Assembly (NCBI RefSeq): GCF_020687765.1 | Contig: NZ_JAJEWJ010000001.1 | Location: 682,001-746,000, forward strand | Source of the DNA: Sphingobacterium sp. FBM7-1 | Lineage (GTDB): Bacteria > Bacteroidota > Bacteroidia > Sphingobacteriales > Sphingobacteriaceae | DNA length: 64,000 nucleotides | Direction of reading: 5' to 3' | Part shown: one piece after another, positions 47,486 to 56,371 of the stretch | Layout of the letters: every line of letters begins with the position of its first letter | How positions within the stretch are numbered: position 1 is the stretch's first letter | Position numbers and translations under genes: made by a program | Notes under the pieces: model-generated | Seen by the model: only the letters and a program-made list of their open reading frames with translations | Told to the model about the DNA's origin: nothing | Databases searched by the model: none

Positions 47486-48742
47486 TTATAACTTTCTGCC
47501 TTTCTTTTTCTTCATCCGTTTGGCAAACTGTCCTTCCTCGTAGTCCTCACCCTGTGCTTGGGGCAACAGGCTAAACAATCCCAAATCGGAGCTGTGCAAA
47601 TGTTCATGCGAGATAAACTCGAAAAGGTCTTTTGTCGGTTGGTGGTCTAATGTGTCCGTATTGGAAACAGGACTTTCCGGTACTTTCAGTTCGGGTTTAT
47701 TTCCGTTGTTCCACCAATTGTTAAACATATTTGCCGACAGACTTCTATCTAATTGTGAACCGTTCCAAATGCTTCGGCTTTCGTGGTCGATAAACGTGAT
47801 ACCGTAAATCCGTCCGCTTTCGTTTCTGCGGACAACCGTATTGATACCCTGCTCAATAAGTTGCTTTTTAAAATCTGTTTCATTGCTTGTGGTATGTATG
47901 GCAAGCTCCACCGTATTTTTCAGAACAGTTACTGGATTAGTTTTCATTTTCTCTTTTGACTGTTCAAAATGTTTTTGAAGCTGTGCAACACCTGCATCTT
48001 TTCCGAAAAGTGATGCTTTAAAAGGATTACTTATCTTGTTTCCATTCTCATCCAATGCGACATAAACCAATCCATTTACAGGTTGACCATTACGCTCGCC
48101 CTTAACTTCTTCCGCTGTGATGTTGAAAAGTGATAGCAAAGCATTGTAACTCCCCATAGTAGAAAAACTATAATACTTTGGCAGATGCCGTACCACCGAA
48201 GCAATCTGACTTTTGATGTCACCATTTTTATGATTTACAGGTTTGAAAACTTTATTGACTTGTTTTTGCTCTTGTTCAGTTGCCTTTTGCATATTATATT
48301 TCTGTTCTAAATCCCGACAAATAGCCATTGAGCGTGGATGGTCGTAATCATCGGGGATTTTCTTTCCGTCAATGCCTACGCAGGTCGAAACAATGTGTAT
48401 ATGCGTTCGGTCAATGTCTGTATGTTTGAAAACGATATAGGGTTGATTGCCATAGCCCATACGTTCCATATATTCCTTTGCCATTTCCGCAAATTGCTCA
48501 TTACTGACTTTATCCGACGGATCTGGGTTCAGCGATATATGCCGTACTGTCTTTTCCGTTTTGATGTTTGCCGACAGATACGGCTCGAAGCATTTATTAA
48601 AATACGCTACGGAATACCTGCCGTCCACCGTGTCGGGTATCTTGTTGAGCAATAAAACCGCTCCATTTTCCTTGTCAACTTTCTGTTGATTGTACAAAAT
48701 CGCTCCGTACATATTGCTTCCCTTTCCGATTTTTGCAATCAT
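47486..48742 (-). CDS. Relaxase/mobilisation nuclease (PF03432-type, MobB)
   Basis: A 418-residue relaxase that would nick oriT and pilot the strand to the recipient. The N-terminal MIAKIGKGSNMYGAILYNQQKV has candidate catalytic tyrosines (Y12, Y17); the metal-binding histidines are in KHTDIDRTHIHIVSTCVG (H107, H114, H116), the 3H motif of the family. RHISLNPDPSDK is also typical. The C-terminal ~100 residues are low-complexity and basic (MKKKKGRK). It lies 4 bp downstream of the accessory Mob gene. No coupling protein or transfer pore is encoded here. Confidence 0.92.
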   Translation of the reverse strand: MIAKIGKGSNMYGAILYNQQKVDKENGAVLLLNKIPDTVDGRYSVAYFNKCFEPYLSANIKTEKTVRHISLNPDPSDKVSNEQFAEMAKEYMERMGYGNQPYIVFKHTDIDRTHIHIVSTCVGIDGKKIPDDYDHPRSMAICRDLEQKYNMQKATEQEQKQVNKVFKPVNHKNGDIKSQIASVVRHLPKYYSFSTMGSYNALLSLFNITAEEVKGERNGQPVNGLVYVALDENGNKISNPFKASLFGKDAGVAQLQKHFEQSKEKMKTNPVTVLKNTVELAIHTTSNETDFKKQLIEQGINTVVRRNESGRIYGITFIDHESRSIWNGSQLDRSLSANMFNNWWNNGNKPELKVPESPVSNTDTLDHQPTKDLFEFISHEHLHSSDLGLFSLLPQAQGEDYEEGQFAKRMKKKKGRKL

Positions 48743-48746
48743 AACT

Positions 48747-49181
48747 TTACTCTTTTTTCAAATACTTCTCTTCAAATTCCTGTGTCAAACGGATGACTTC
48801 TTTTGTGACTTGTACCAATTCAATTGTTTCTTTTTCCAATTTAAACAGGTATGTTCCTGCTTTTTTCTCCGAAAAATTGCGGTACAATATCTTCACAACC
48901 TGATTGTAATTTGTTCCTATTGCTCTGAATTGGCTAAAAAATCTTGTCAACTTTTCATGATATTCTATTGCATCCATATCAATTTTAACGGTCTTAACCG
49001 TCTTCTGAAAGATACAGGCTGTGATAAAATGAGCAATTGCTTTCATTTCTGACTGGTCAAAAAGGGCAAGAAATTTAGCATTATCTTCTGTATTCAGGTT
49101 GATGGAGTACCGATGTACCGCAGGATCAATCTTTGGTTTTCTTCCTGTTTTTCTAATCTGTTTTCTGTTTTTCTCTTCCAT
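48747..49181 (-). CDS. Mobilisation accessory protein (MobA/MobC-like, RHH)
   Basis: A 144-residue basic protein preceding the relaxase, matching the small relaxosome proteins of Bacteroidetes mobilisable elements: basic N-terminus (KNRKQIRKTGRKPKIDPAVHRYSINLNTEDNAKFLALFDQSEM) forming a ribbon-helix-helix, followed by a helical region (IEYHEKLTRFFSQFRAIGTNYNQVVKILYRNFSEKKAGTYLFKLEKETIELVQVTKEVI). It probably binds oriT just upstream and recruits the relaxase. Confidence 0.88.
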   Translation of the reverse strand: MEEKNRKQIRKTGRKPKIDPAVHRYSINLNTEDNAKFLALFDQSEMKAIAHFITACIFQKTVKTVKIDMDAIEYHEKLTRFFSQFRAIGTNYNQVVKILYRNFSEKKAGTYLFKLEKETIELVQVTKEVIRLTQEFEEKYLKKE

Positions 49182-49689
49182 AATAATCCATTTTTATTTT
49201 TTTATAAACGTGCGACTTCGGAGCCGTTTCCAGCCCCCTGCAAGGGCAAGTGCTTTTGAGGTGCCGAAATTCATTTCGAGGACCTCAAGAGATAACTTGC
49301 TCTGAACAGGAGTTCAGAAAAATCCGTTTTGCAAACGGATTGGAGTTAGCCGAAAAAACCGACCGCTTTCGTTTACAAAGTTCGTTAATACTGTCTGAAT
49401 AACAGCTGTTTACAAACATGACAATGAACGCCAAATAGTGCCACTGACTGCCACGTTTATGCGGATTGGAATCGCTTTTTTTTCCTTTGCTGTGGTTAGT
49501 TGGCTGATTGGTTACAGAGTTAGTCAATGGGTTAAATAGATTGTCTGCAATCCATTGGCTTTTTAGCGAATGAAACAGTTAATTGAAAATATGTAAGTAT
49601 ATAAATAGCTAAACAAATGCAATGATATATAGAGCTGACTGTTCAGCTAACTAAACAGCTAATCAGAAACAACATTAAAAACAATAGAT
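49182..49689. other. Candidate oriT region with three hairpins
   Basis: About 500 bp without a gene upstream of the mob genes. Three hairpins lie close together: GAGGT/ACCTC with inner CGAAAT/ATTTCG (49258-49286), TCTGAAC/GTTCAGA (49301-49318) and a 9-bp perfect stem AATCCGTTT/AAACGGATT (49321-49341). Position next to the relaxase operon and stem density fit oriT. Further on, repeated CAGCTAA text (about 49620-49670) may be protein-binding repeats. The nic site cannot be placed. Confidence 0.5.
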
Positions 49690-50145
49690 ATGATACACGA
49701 AGACGACAAAAAACAGCAATCCGAAGTGCAGGATTTTTCTTTAGAAAATTTTATTGGCTATGAAAAGAAACAACCTGTACAGGAACAACAGGCAGTAACG
49801 AATCGGGACAACTTTACCACAGACGAAAAAACTGCCGAAACAGAAACGGAACATATAAAACCGTCGGCAAGTAACACTAAAAAAACGACTTCAAAGCCAA
49901 AGAAACTGACGAAAGAGGATTATTGCGGCCAGTTCTTTAAAATCCCGAACACAACGGCAAGTAAAGGCAAATCCGTCTATGTACGGCAGGAACACCACGA
50001 AACATTTAACAGGCTTACAAATAGTATGGGTATCGACAAGCTGACGATTTATGCGTATCTGGACAATATTATCGAATACCACTTTCAGGAGTTCGGGGAA
50101 TTGATTAGCGAAATCTATGACGAGAAGCACAAGCCGTTGTTCTGA
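49690..50145 (+). CDS. DUF3408-like conjugative-element protein
   Basis: A 151-residue protein with a disordered, charged N-terminal half (QDFSLENFIGYEKKQPVQEQQAVTN, then KPSASNTKKTTSKPKKLTKEDYC) and a conserved C-terminal half (YCGQFFKIPNT, GKSVYVRQEHHETFNRLTNSMGIDKLTIYAYLDNIIEYHFQEFGELISEIYDEKHKP) typical of DUF3408 proteins of CTnDOT-like elements. It looks like a ribbon-helix-helix DNA-binding domain, so it may act in relaxosome control or element regulation. It is divergent from the mob genes. Confidence 0.85.
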   Translation: MIHEDDKKQQSEVQDFSLENFIGYEKKQPVQEQQAVTNRDNFTTDEKTAETETEHIKPSASNTKKTTSKPKKLTKEDYCGQFFKIPNTTASKGKSVYVRQEHHETFNRLTNSMGIDKLTIYAYLDNIIEYHFQEFGELISEIYDEKHKPLF

Positions 50146-50150
50146 CTGCG

Positions 50151-50441
50151 GTGCGGTGTCGGGTGGTAGTGCGTTTCTCCCTCTTAAAATTATTTTCCAA
50201 AACAAAAAAACAGAAAAAAAGAAAGCCATTCAATCAAGGCGGACAAGCGGAAAAACCAAAAGGAAACGGAATAAGTCCCGAAGGGTGGCAGGGCAACACA
50301 AAATATTCGGCGAAGCCACCTTTTTTGCCCTGCCATTATGCCGTAGTCTTTTGGTTGGGCGGTGCGATGGCTGTCCGCCTTATCTTTGCTACCTTTTTGT
50401 TCTTTTTTGGGTACATTTTAAATATACAATTTAGCCTGTGA
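50151..50441 (+). CDS. Possible small membrane protein, doubtful
   Basis: A 96-residue open frame directly after the DUF3408 gene. Its N-terminus is basic (KKQKKRKPFNQGGQAEKPKGNG) and its C-terminus has a hydrophobic segment (YAVVFWLGGAMAVRLIFATFLFFFGYIL). The text KYSAKPPFLPCHYAVVFWLGGAMAVRLIF looks protein-like, but overlapping plus-strand frames are also open and no start signal is clear. The stretch 50146-50522 shows nothing else. Confidence 0.3.
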   Translation: MRCRVVVRFSLLKLFSKTKKQKKRKPFNQGGQAEKPKGNGISPEGWQGNTKYSAKPPFLPCHYAVVFWLGGAMAVRLIFATFLFFFGYILNIQFSL

Positions 50442-50522
50442 ACGCCAAATGCTACCTCTGACTGCAACATTGGAAAGTTCTGTATAAGTACCTTATATTT
50501 TTGAAGTCTAAATTGATTAGGT

Positions 50523-50819
50523 ATGGAAATAACAGTTTTAGACATTCAAATTTTGAAAGCATTGCATAGGGAAGTTAAGGAAGTTTCCAATTTGATAGCG
50601 GAAATGACTACACCCTACAAAGCACTGCAACAGGCAACTAAATGGCTCGATCAACAGGAAGCCTGCCAATTGCTCAACATCAGCAAAAGAACGTTGCAGA
50701 CGTATAGGGCAAAAGGCATTCTTGGAGCAACGCAAATCAATCGGAAAACCTATTTCAGGTTATCCGAAGTGGAGTTACTTATGCAGGGAGAGCGACCATT
50801 AAAAAAGCAAAAGAAATGA
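50523..50819 (+). CDS. Helix-turn-helix (excisionase-family) protein 1
   Basis: A 98-residue protein: an N-terminal helix (VLDIQILKALHREVKEVSNLIAEM) and a MerR/excisionase-type winged HTH (WLDQQEACQLLNISKRTLQTYRAKGILGATQINRKTYFRLSEVELLMQ, about 39-88). Such pairs of small HTH proteins control excision of Bacteroidetes integrative elements. It is followed by a paralogue 47 bp downstream. Role is inferred from context. Confidence 0.85.
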   Translation: MEITVLDIQILKALHREVKEVSNLIAEMTTPYKALQQATKWLDQQEACQLLNISKRTLQTYRAKGILGATQINRKTYFRLSEVELLMQGERPLKKQKK

Positions 50820-50866
50820 ACCCTGAAAGGCTCCATCTGACCATTAAAAAACAAATAAAAGAATAG

Positions 50867-51148
50867 ATGAAACAGATTGGAAATTCAAACGAGGATATGC
50901 TTGCCCTGCTCGAAGCTGTGGTAGGCATCAAAAACGAACTGCTGTATATCAGAGAACATTTCCACCCTTTATTGCAAGGAGAGATTTACCTTTCGGGCGA
51001 ACAGGTTTGTGAGAAGCTACACATTAGCAAACGGACGTTGCAACAGTACAGGGATGACGGACTGATACCTTTTATCAAACTTGAACGGAAAATTCTTTTC
51101 CGTGAAAGTGATATTGTAAAAGTATTGGAAGATAACTATCAGCGTTAG
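50867..51148 (+). CDS. Helix-turn-helix (excisionase-family) protein 2
   Basis: A 93-residue paralogue of the preceding gene: EMLALLEAVVGIKNELLYIREHFHPLLQGEIYLSGEQVCEKLHISKRTLQQYRDDGLIPFIKLERKILFRESDIVKVLEDN. The shared HTH core (ISKRTLQ-YR) and wing are clear. It likely works with protein 1 at the element ends or at its own promoter. A hairpin follows at 51190. Confidence 0.85.
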   Translation: MKQIGNSNEDMLALLEAVVGIKNELLYIREHFHPLLQGEIYLSGEQVCEKLHISKRTLQQYRDDGLIPFIKLERKILFRESDIVKVLEDNYQR

Positions 51149-51189
51149 CCGATTGTCTGAAACTGTAACCGTATCAGTCAATTAAAGAA

Positions 51190-51218
51190 ACAGCCCGCTG
51201 CTTAAAGCGGTGGGCTGT
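51190..51218 (+). terminator. Hairpin between HTH gene 2 and lipoprotein gene
   Basis: ACAGCCC and GGGCTGT pair around GCTGC/GCGGT-type inner pairs, with a T-rich tail on the plus strand. It lies between convergent genes and could stop both. Confidence 0.65.
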
Positions 51219-51230
51219 GATATTTATATT

Positions 51231-51701
51231 CTACTTAATCTCAAACTCTCCGTAAACATTATGAGTTTCCCTTGTCGTTTGATAGTCGGAATTCAGATAA
51301 TACTTTACAATTCTGTATTTTCCTGTCTTATAATTGATTTGGTCTTTATATAATTTCTTGTCAAAAATTTCACTATTGGTTGGTTTTAATCGCCAGCCAA
51401 GGTCTTCGAAAACTATGTCCTTTGGCGATACTTCTTTCCACACGTTGTTCTGATAGTTTTCAATCTGATAATGTACCCCCGTTGTAATCGTATCATTGGT
51501 ATTATTGGTTATAGTTACTTTTATAGCATCAGGGATTTCAGAAAGTTTAAAAATCTCTGGCTCAATCGATAATGATACGGTTTTATCCACCATATCGTTT
51601 ACTTGTTCTTTAGTAGTGGATTGTTCCTCATTGTTTTTTTTAGGTTGATTGCAACTTAATAAAAGTGTCGTCGAAATTATAAGTAGGATAAGTTGTTTCA
51701 T
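51231..51701 (-). CDS. Lipoprotein with Big_14/Ig-like domain
   Basis: A 156-residue lipoprotein (lipobox LLSC, Cys17) with a beta-sandwich domain (about 45-155): SLSIEPEIFKLSEIPDAIKVTITNNTNDTITTGVHYQIENYQNNVWKEV and GWRLKPTNSEIFDKKLYKDQINYKTGKYRIVKYYL, typical of Ig-like Big_14-type proteins. Function unknown; possibly a surface or periplasmic binding protein. Island cargo, convergent with the HTH genes. Confidence 0.8.
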   Translation of the reverse strand: MKQLILLIISTTLLLSCNQPKKNNEEQSTTKEQVNDMVDKTVSLSIEPEIFKLSEIPDAIKVTITNNTNDTITTGVHYQIENYQNNVWKEVSPKDIVFEDLGWRLKPTNSEIFDKKLYKDQINYKTGKYRIVKYYLNSDYQTTRETHNVYGEFEIK

Positions 51702-52094
51702 TATTCTATTTTTGATTGATACTGCTCATACAAAAGTACAGAAAAGCCAACGGAAAAAACATTGACGTTTCTGCAATGTCAAACTCTCTTTTATCTTGAC
51801 TATTAGTGCTTAAAAGTAACTTGTATTGGATCCAACTCAATTGTGCATACAGTGCGTGCACATTCTCAAATGTATAGTAAAACTGTTTATAAAGGTCTAT
51901 TTGTCTTGTGGAAAAACAACTTCCTACCTCGGGTTGTAGTTGTTGTAGGTTGAAAATGTACTTTTTAAAGTGAAATTGGTATCTTTTTTGTTGTGGTTAT
52001 ATGATTAATAATCAAAGTTTTAATTGGTAATATACTTTTAGTCCTTACCACACCACTATAAAAAAGAGTAGTTAATAACGATTTATACTTTACC
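51702..52094. other. Intergenic region, no gene seen
   Basis: About 390 bp between divergent lipoprotein genes. AT-rich, holding the promoters of both. I see no ORF or strong repeat; GTGCAT-ACA-GTGCGTGCAC near 51845 is a weak symmetry. Confidence 0.55.
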
Positions 52095-53054
52095 ATGAAA
52101 AGAAGTTATTTTGTTTACGTCATTCAGGTCAGTCTCATTTCAATATTATTTCTGTCCTGTTCCAAAAACGATGATAAGGGCGATGGAGTCAGCCTAACCC
52201 TGACTGGTCATATTTACCATCAATACACCTCCGATGTAATGAAAATTGATATGCGAACGGGGCAGGAAACAAGCTTTTTTTCCTATAGTGCCTATAGTAC
52301 GGTGGGCTGGGATTTGAGCAGAGATGGAAAACTCCGTATTGTCTCCACGAGGGAGCCAGGGACATATGACCGTAATCTCTTTACCATTGTCAACACGGCA
52401 AATGATCAAATTATCAAATCATTTGAGTACGTTCCACGCAACGGGAACAGCACCAGAAATACGGGTAAAATTTCTTTTGACAACTCGATGATTCTGGTCG
52501 CTCCAGATGCTGCTAATGGGATAGCCATTATGGATATGGATGGTGATATCAAATATGAGATGACCGGAATCGGAGATGAACCCTTCTCAACAAGCGACGA
52601 TGCGTATTGGTTGCCTGATAATAATATTTTGGTTCGCTTTCAGAACAAGCTTCTAAGATCTGCCCCACCTTATAATAACCTGACGTTGGTGAAAGAGATG
52701 AATTACGAAAAATGGGGAAATGTAAGGATAAGCAACAATGGACAGAAAATCAGCATGTATATCAATAAGCATATCTTTTTGATGGATGCTAACGGAAGTA
52801 ACCTTGTGCAGGTTACCGATAGTAATGGAGACGAAGCATTCGGTGAATTTTCTCCTGATGATAAATTTTTACTGGTCGGCTCGGATTATTTCCATGCACC
52901 AGCATCCGGGAACAGCCATTGGTTCCTGAAGGTTATCCCCGCAGACGGCAAAAAATACAATATGGATTCCGACCAGGAAGTTATTTCCGTAATACCGACC
53001 GGAGAAACATCGATTGTTCGGGCAAATGGGACAACAGTATGGCGACAACAATAG
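52095..53054 (+). CDS. Lipoprotein with TolB-like beta-propeller
   Basis: A 319-residue lipoprotein (lipobox FLSC, Cys22) whose remainder has repeated beta-propeller blades: STVGWDLSRDGKLRIVSTREPG, NTGKISFDNSMILVAPDAANGIAIMDMDG, NVRISNNGQKISMYINKHIFLMDANGSNLVQVTD and EAFGEFSPDDKFLLVGSDY. The DANGSNLVQVT text is a TolB/WD40-like signature. Possibly a protein-protein interaction scaffold at the envelope. No enzyme motif. It faces the lipoprotein pair on the opposite strand, ending 4 bp away. Confidence 0.85.
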   Translation: MKRSYFVYVIQVSLISILFLSCSKNDDKGDGVSLTLTGHIYHQYTSDVMKIDMRTGQETSFFSYSAYSTVGWDLSRDGKLRIVSTREPGTYDRNLFTIVNTANDQIIKSFEYVPRNGNSTRNTGKISFDNSMILVAPDAANGIAIMDMDGDIKYEMTGIGDEPFSTSDDAYWLPDNNILVRFQNKLLRSAPPYNNLTLVKEMNYEKWGNVRISNNGQKISMYINKHIFLMDANGSNLVQVTDSNGDEAFGEFSPDDKFLLVGSDYFHAPASGNSHWFLKVIPADGKKYNMDSDQEVISVIPTGETSIVRANGTTVWRQQ

Positions 53055-53058
53055 TTTT

Positions 53059-53718
53059 TTAATTGGACACAGGTTCGACCAAAGCCAACATAGCTGACAC
53101 CGCATCTTGACTGTTCATCGGTTCTGGAGCGATTGCTTCATGTTCCGGATTTGAAGCGGGGCCAAAAGTTCCGGACAATGCAATCACTTGGTTGTCCTGA
53201 TTATTGATATGGGCAAGCCTAATGTACAGCTCGTACCGCCAATCCCCTTTTTCATTATTCTTGTAACGCAGGGCAAATACGTTCTCATAAGGCGCTTTCC
53301 CTAATCTTCCATCAGCAACTTCCTCCATATCGGAGAACATTACCAATATCTCATCCTTTGTATCTTTTCCCATTCCAGTCTGTGCCTTGATGGAACACCA
53401 ACCATATACATAATCATTAATGTCTTTTTTAAAATTGACTGTATAATAATAGATATGCGGTATTACGGGATAATTTCCTTCATTTGTGAAATTACCTTCT
53501 ACCTGTATCTCGTATCCCTGCATATGCTCTCCAAGCAAGTTTGCAACTTGATTAGCTGTAACAAGATGTTTCAACCGAACGCCCGAACCTGATGTTTCTG
53601 TTGGCTCTTTATCGTCATTCGTACTACAAGCACACAGTAGAATGCTTCCTGTAAGTACCACTAACGAAAATGACAAAACCAATAGCTTGTTAAGTCTGGT
53701 AAAGATTGTTGGTATCAT
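53059..53718 (-). CDS. Hypothetical lipoprotein of the integrase-proximal cargo cluster
   Basis: About 219 residues from ATG 53718 (an ATG at 53745 and a TTG at 53757 overlapping the upstream stop are alternatives). It has a typical lipoprotein signal: hydrophobic LLVLSFSLVVLTGSILLCAC and lipobox. The mature part is beta-rich and acidic (QVANLLGEHMQGYEIQVEGNF, IPHIYYYTVNFKKDINDYVYGWCSIKAQT, FALRYKNNEKGDWRYELYIRLAHINNQDNQVIALSGTFG). No family recognised. It directly follows the OmpA-type lipoprotein and may be co-transcribed with it. Confidence 0.75.
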   Translation of the reverse strand: MIPTIFTRLNKLLVLSFSLVVLTGSILLCACSTNDDKEPTETSGSGVRLKHLVTANQVANLLGEHMQGYEIQVEGNFTNEGNYPVIPHIYYYTVNFKKDINDYVYGWCSIKAQTGMGKDTKDEILVMFSDMEEVADGRLGKAPYENVFALRYKNNEKGDWRYELYIRLAHINNQDNQVIALSGTFGPASNPEHEAIAPEPMNSQDAVSAMLALVEPVSN

Positions 53719-53753
53719 AGTATATTTCCTGCTTTCAACATTCATAATATTTA

Positions 53754-54767
53754 TCAAAGTTTTACAAGTTCTACTCTTCTGTTTTTGGCTTTGTTTTCCT
53801 CCGAATCATTGGCAAGCAAGGGTTTTTCTGCTCCAAATCCTTTAGCGGTCAAACGGGATTTATCTATCCCTGCGGTGATTAAAAATTGCATAACAGCGTT
53901 TGCTCTATTGTCGGAAAGTTTTTTATTATGTGCCGCATCACCGGTATTATCGGTATGCCCTTCGATAGCAATTTTTAAAGAAGCGTCCTGTTGCAATGCT
54001 TTCGCGATTTGGTCTACTACTTCTTTTCCATCAGGCTTAATGTCGGATTTATCTATGTCAAAATTGATATAAAGAATCGATTTACCTTTCTCGTTTAAGT
54101 CTTTTACAATATCGTCTGACGTGATTTTCTTTATGGTTTGCTTAAAAGCCTTTTCCTGTACAATTTGTATGGAAGTACTGCTCCCTCCACCTTTTTCCAT
54201 AGCAATATAAACATTCCCATCATTTCTTCTGATCACATACATTGCAACTACCTCGTTCCAAACATCCAAGCTACCATTGCTTCCTGCATAGGTGGCAAGT
54301 TCCTTATATTTGTCTTTCTGTTCCTTTGTTAAGTTCCCTTCAAAAACCTTTAATCCTCCAGCATTTAAAATCGCATCCTCAAAACTTTTATTTAAATATC
54401 TCCCGCTTATTTCAACATCGCTATCCCTGTCTTTGTGAACGTGGGATCTAAAAGTTTTTCCTTCAACTTCATAGATACTGTCAGGCGTAACGAATACGAT
54501 AAAATCAAAATCCTTTACTTTTGGTTTGTTGATGTATTTAGCACCTTCGGGAGCGGTGAAAAATGGGAAATCTCCAATGGCTTCTGTGGAAATCGGTATA
54601 GTATTAATATCAAATTTAGTATCTTTTGAAGTAAGGCTCTCCTCACCACTACTCTCTGTTGTCACATCAATGGTTTCTTGTTTGCTCGTTTGCTTTTCTT
54701 CATTTTTATTGTTATTACATGCGAACAATAATTGAGCTACTAAGAATGCTAAAAAAGTCTTTTTCAT
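53754..54767 (-). CDS. Outer-membrane lipoprotein with C-terminal OmpA (peptidoglycan-binding) domain
   Basis: About 337 residues (ATG 54767; ATG 54773 is also open). Lipobox FACN, low-complexity linker (KQTSKQETIDVTTESSGEESL), a central region with IFVTPDSIYEVEGKTFRSH and a C-terminal OmpA_C domain (about 230-337: ILYINFDIDKSDIKPDGKEVVDQIAKALQQD, IEGHTDNTGDAAHNKKLSDNRANAVMQFL, GFGAEKPLLANDSEENKAKNRRVELVKL). It would tether outer membrane to peptidoglycan. As cargo beside the integrase it is unusual; its contribution to the element is unknown. Confidence 0.88.
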   Translation of the reverse strand: MKKTFLAFLVAQLLFACNNNKNEEKQTSKQETIDVTTESSGEESLTSKDTKFDINTIPISTEAIGDFPFFTAPEGAKYINKPKVKDFDFIVFVTPDSIYEVEGKTFRSHVHKDRDSDVEISGRYLNKSFEDAILNAGGLKVFEGNLTKEQKDKYKELATYAGSNGSLDVWNEVVAMYVIRRNDGNVYIAMEKGGGSSTSIQIVQEKAFKQTIKKITSDDIVKDLNEKGKSILYINFDIDKSDIKPDGKEVVDQIAKALQQDASLKIAIEGHTDNTGDAAHNKKLSDNRANAVMQFLITAGIDKSRLTAKGFGAEKPLLANDSEENKAKNRRVELVKL

Positions 54768-54863
54768 AATCAATTCAATGTTATAAATATTACCAAGTAG
54801 CTAAAATACAAAAAAAAGTCAATGCAAAAACTGCATTAACTTTCTTTAATCGCTTTATTGGTT

Positions 54864-56114
54864 TCATAATTGCGAAACAAAAGAGCGTTCCATACCCTTA
54901 AATTTATGCGATACCTTTTGCATATCCTTACCAACTTTCTCGTTGAGTATCTTTGCATAAATCTGTGTTGTGGCAATGTTTTTATGCCCTAACATTTTGC
55001 TCAAACTCTCCAACGGAACGCCCTCGCTTAAAAAAAGGGTAGCAAAGGTATGTCGTGCCAAATGAAAGGTTACTTTCTTTTCTTTCAGGCAGTCGATTTG
55101 TTCGGATATTGCACTTAATCTATCGTTGCAGTAGCTGTTAGACGGAACAGGAAAAACCTTGCCGTCCTTTGATAGTCCTGTATACTTTTCGATAATCATT
55201 TTTGGAATATCCAACAGCATCACGTTTGACGATGTAGCTGTCTTTTTTCTGCGTACAATAATCCACTGGTTACCGTCAAAAAACTCCTGAATATTGCTGT
55301 TTTTAAGTCCTTTCATATCCGAATAGGAAAGACCTGTAAAGCAACTGAAAACAAACAGGTCTTTTACCAACTCGTCTTTCTTTTTCTCGCACTTGAACGT
55401 TACAAGCTGTTCCAACTCATACCGCAACAAATAACCTCTGTCTTTATCCTTTTTAGTATTTTTATACTCGCAGAACGGATTAAAGGCAAGATGCTTTCTG
55501 CTCATTGCCAAACGACAAAGCGTGTTAAATCCAATCATATACAGCCAAATCGTGTTGTGTGTCAAACTCTGGTCGTCACGCAAGTAGTAATCAAAGTCCT
55601 GCACAAAATCAGGTGTAAGGTCATTAAAGGACACATCCGAATAACCGTATTTTGTAAGTGCAAAATTCCGAAGATGTTTTAAAAGTGTTTTGTACTTACT
55701 GCATGTGCCATTTACCCGAAGTCCACTGTTTACCTTTTTTTCATAGTCGGACAGGAACTGTTCATAGAATTTGAAAAAGGTAAGCTCTCCGCTTTCCATA
55801 CCAAGAAAAGCATTTTTAAGCTTAGCACTGTTTACCGTTCCCTCGTTTTTCAGTATTTTAGAATAGCATTCCTCGATACCCGAACGAATTTTATCAAGTT
55901 TGCTGTTTGTGTCCTGGGCTTCTCGGCTTTTACCTAAAACCCTGCCATACTTCAAATCCCAATTTGTTGCGGAAATATCCAGTTTTGTACTGAATGCAGA
56001 CTGGTTACCGTTTACGGTAACCCTGCACATAACCGTAACTTTTCCGTTTTTCTTCGGGGCGTTCTTTTTAAGGTAGAAAAGCACCTTAAACGTTGATTTT
56101 TTTGTCGTTTCCAT
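54864..56114 (-). CDS. int: CTnDOT-type tyrosine integrase
   Basis: A 416-residue tyrosine recombinase, start chosen at METTKKSTFKVLF (ATG 56114); the frame upstream is not integrase-like. Arm-binding domain (about 5-90, KVLFYLKKNAPKKNGKVTVMCRVTVNG), core-binding SAM-like domain (about 110-210) and catalytic domain (about 215-400): FSCFTGLSYSDMKGLK, FHLARHTFATLFLSEGVPLE, LGHKNIATTQIYAKI with the Tyr nucleophile. The first Arg of the usual RHRHY set is Ser (TGLSYSD), as in IntDOT-like enzymes. It integrates and excises the element, at its right end. Confidence 0.93.
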   Translation of the reverse strand: METTKKSTFKVLFYLKKNAPKKNGKVTVMCRVTVNGNQSAFSTKLDISATNWDLKYGRVLGKSREAQDTNSKLDKIRSGIEECYSKILKNEGTVNSAKLKNAFLGMESGELTFFKFYEQFLSDYEKKVNSGLRVNGTCSKYKTLLKHLRNFALTKYGYSDVSFNDLTPDFVQDFDYYLRDDQSLTHNTIWLYMIGFNTLCRLAMSRKHLAFNPFCEYKNTKKDKDRGYLLRYELEQLVTFKCEKKKDELVKDLFVFSCFTGLSYSDMKGLKNSNIQEFFDGNQWIIVRRKKTATSSNVMLLDIPKMIIEKYTGLSKDGKVFPVPSNSYCNDRLSAISEQIDCLKEKKVTFHLARHTFATLFLSEGVPLESLSKMLGHKNIATTQIYAKILNEKVGKDMQKVSHKFKGMERSFVSQL

Positions 56115-56227
56115 ACTCACAATTCTTAATGATAAAATTAAACTTATGTGAGCCACGGAACAATATGAAAAATTGCGCAAAAAGCTGAAATACAGCATTT
56201 TGAAGCAATTATTTCCGATATTTAAAA

Positions 56228-56244
56228 GTAACGTTTTAGTAACC
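56228..56244. repeat. Candidate integrase arm-type site, right
   Basis: GTAACGTTTTAGTAACC, 14 of 17 positions identical to the left copy at 37210-37226, located between the integrase gene and the element end. Confidence 0.45.
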
Positions 56245-56371
56245 TTACTTTTGCCAATCGTTGCTTTTTCCTGCTTTTTACCTCATTACCAAAAAGTCGT
56301 AAAACGGCTGTAAAGCCTTTATTTACAACCGTTTTTCCTGTTTTCAATCTTTGATGTATATTTACTGAAAA

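Noticed and set aside
49182..49689. CRISPR array
   Set aside because: Short repeated CAGCTAA text is irregular, with no constant repeat and spacer lengths and no cas genes.
54138..54735. Plus-strand open frames across the OmpA-type lipoprotein
   Set aside because: They have low-complexity, Cys/Phe-rich translations without signals and lie antisense to a clear gene.
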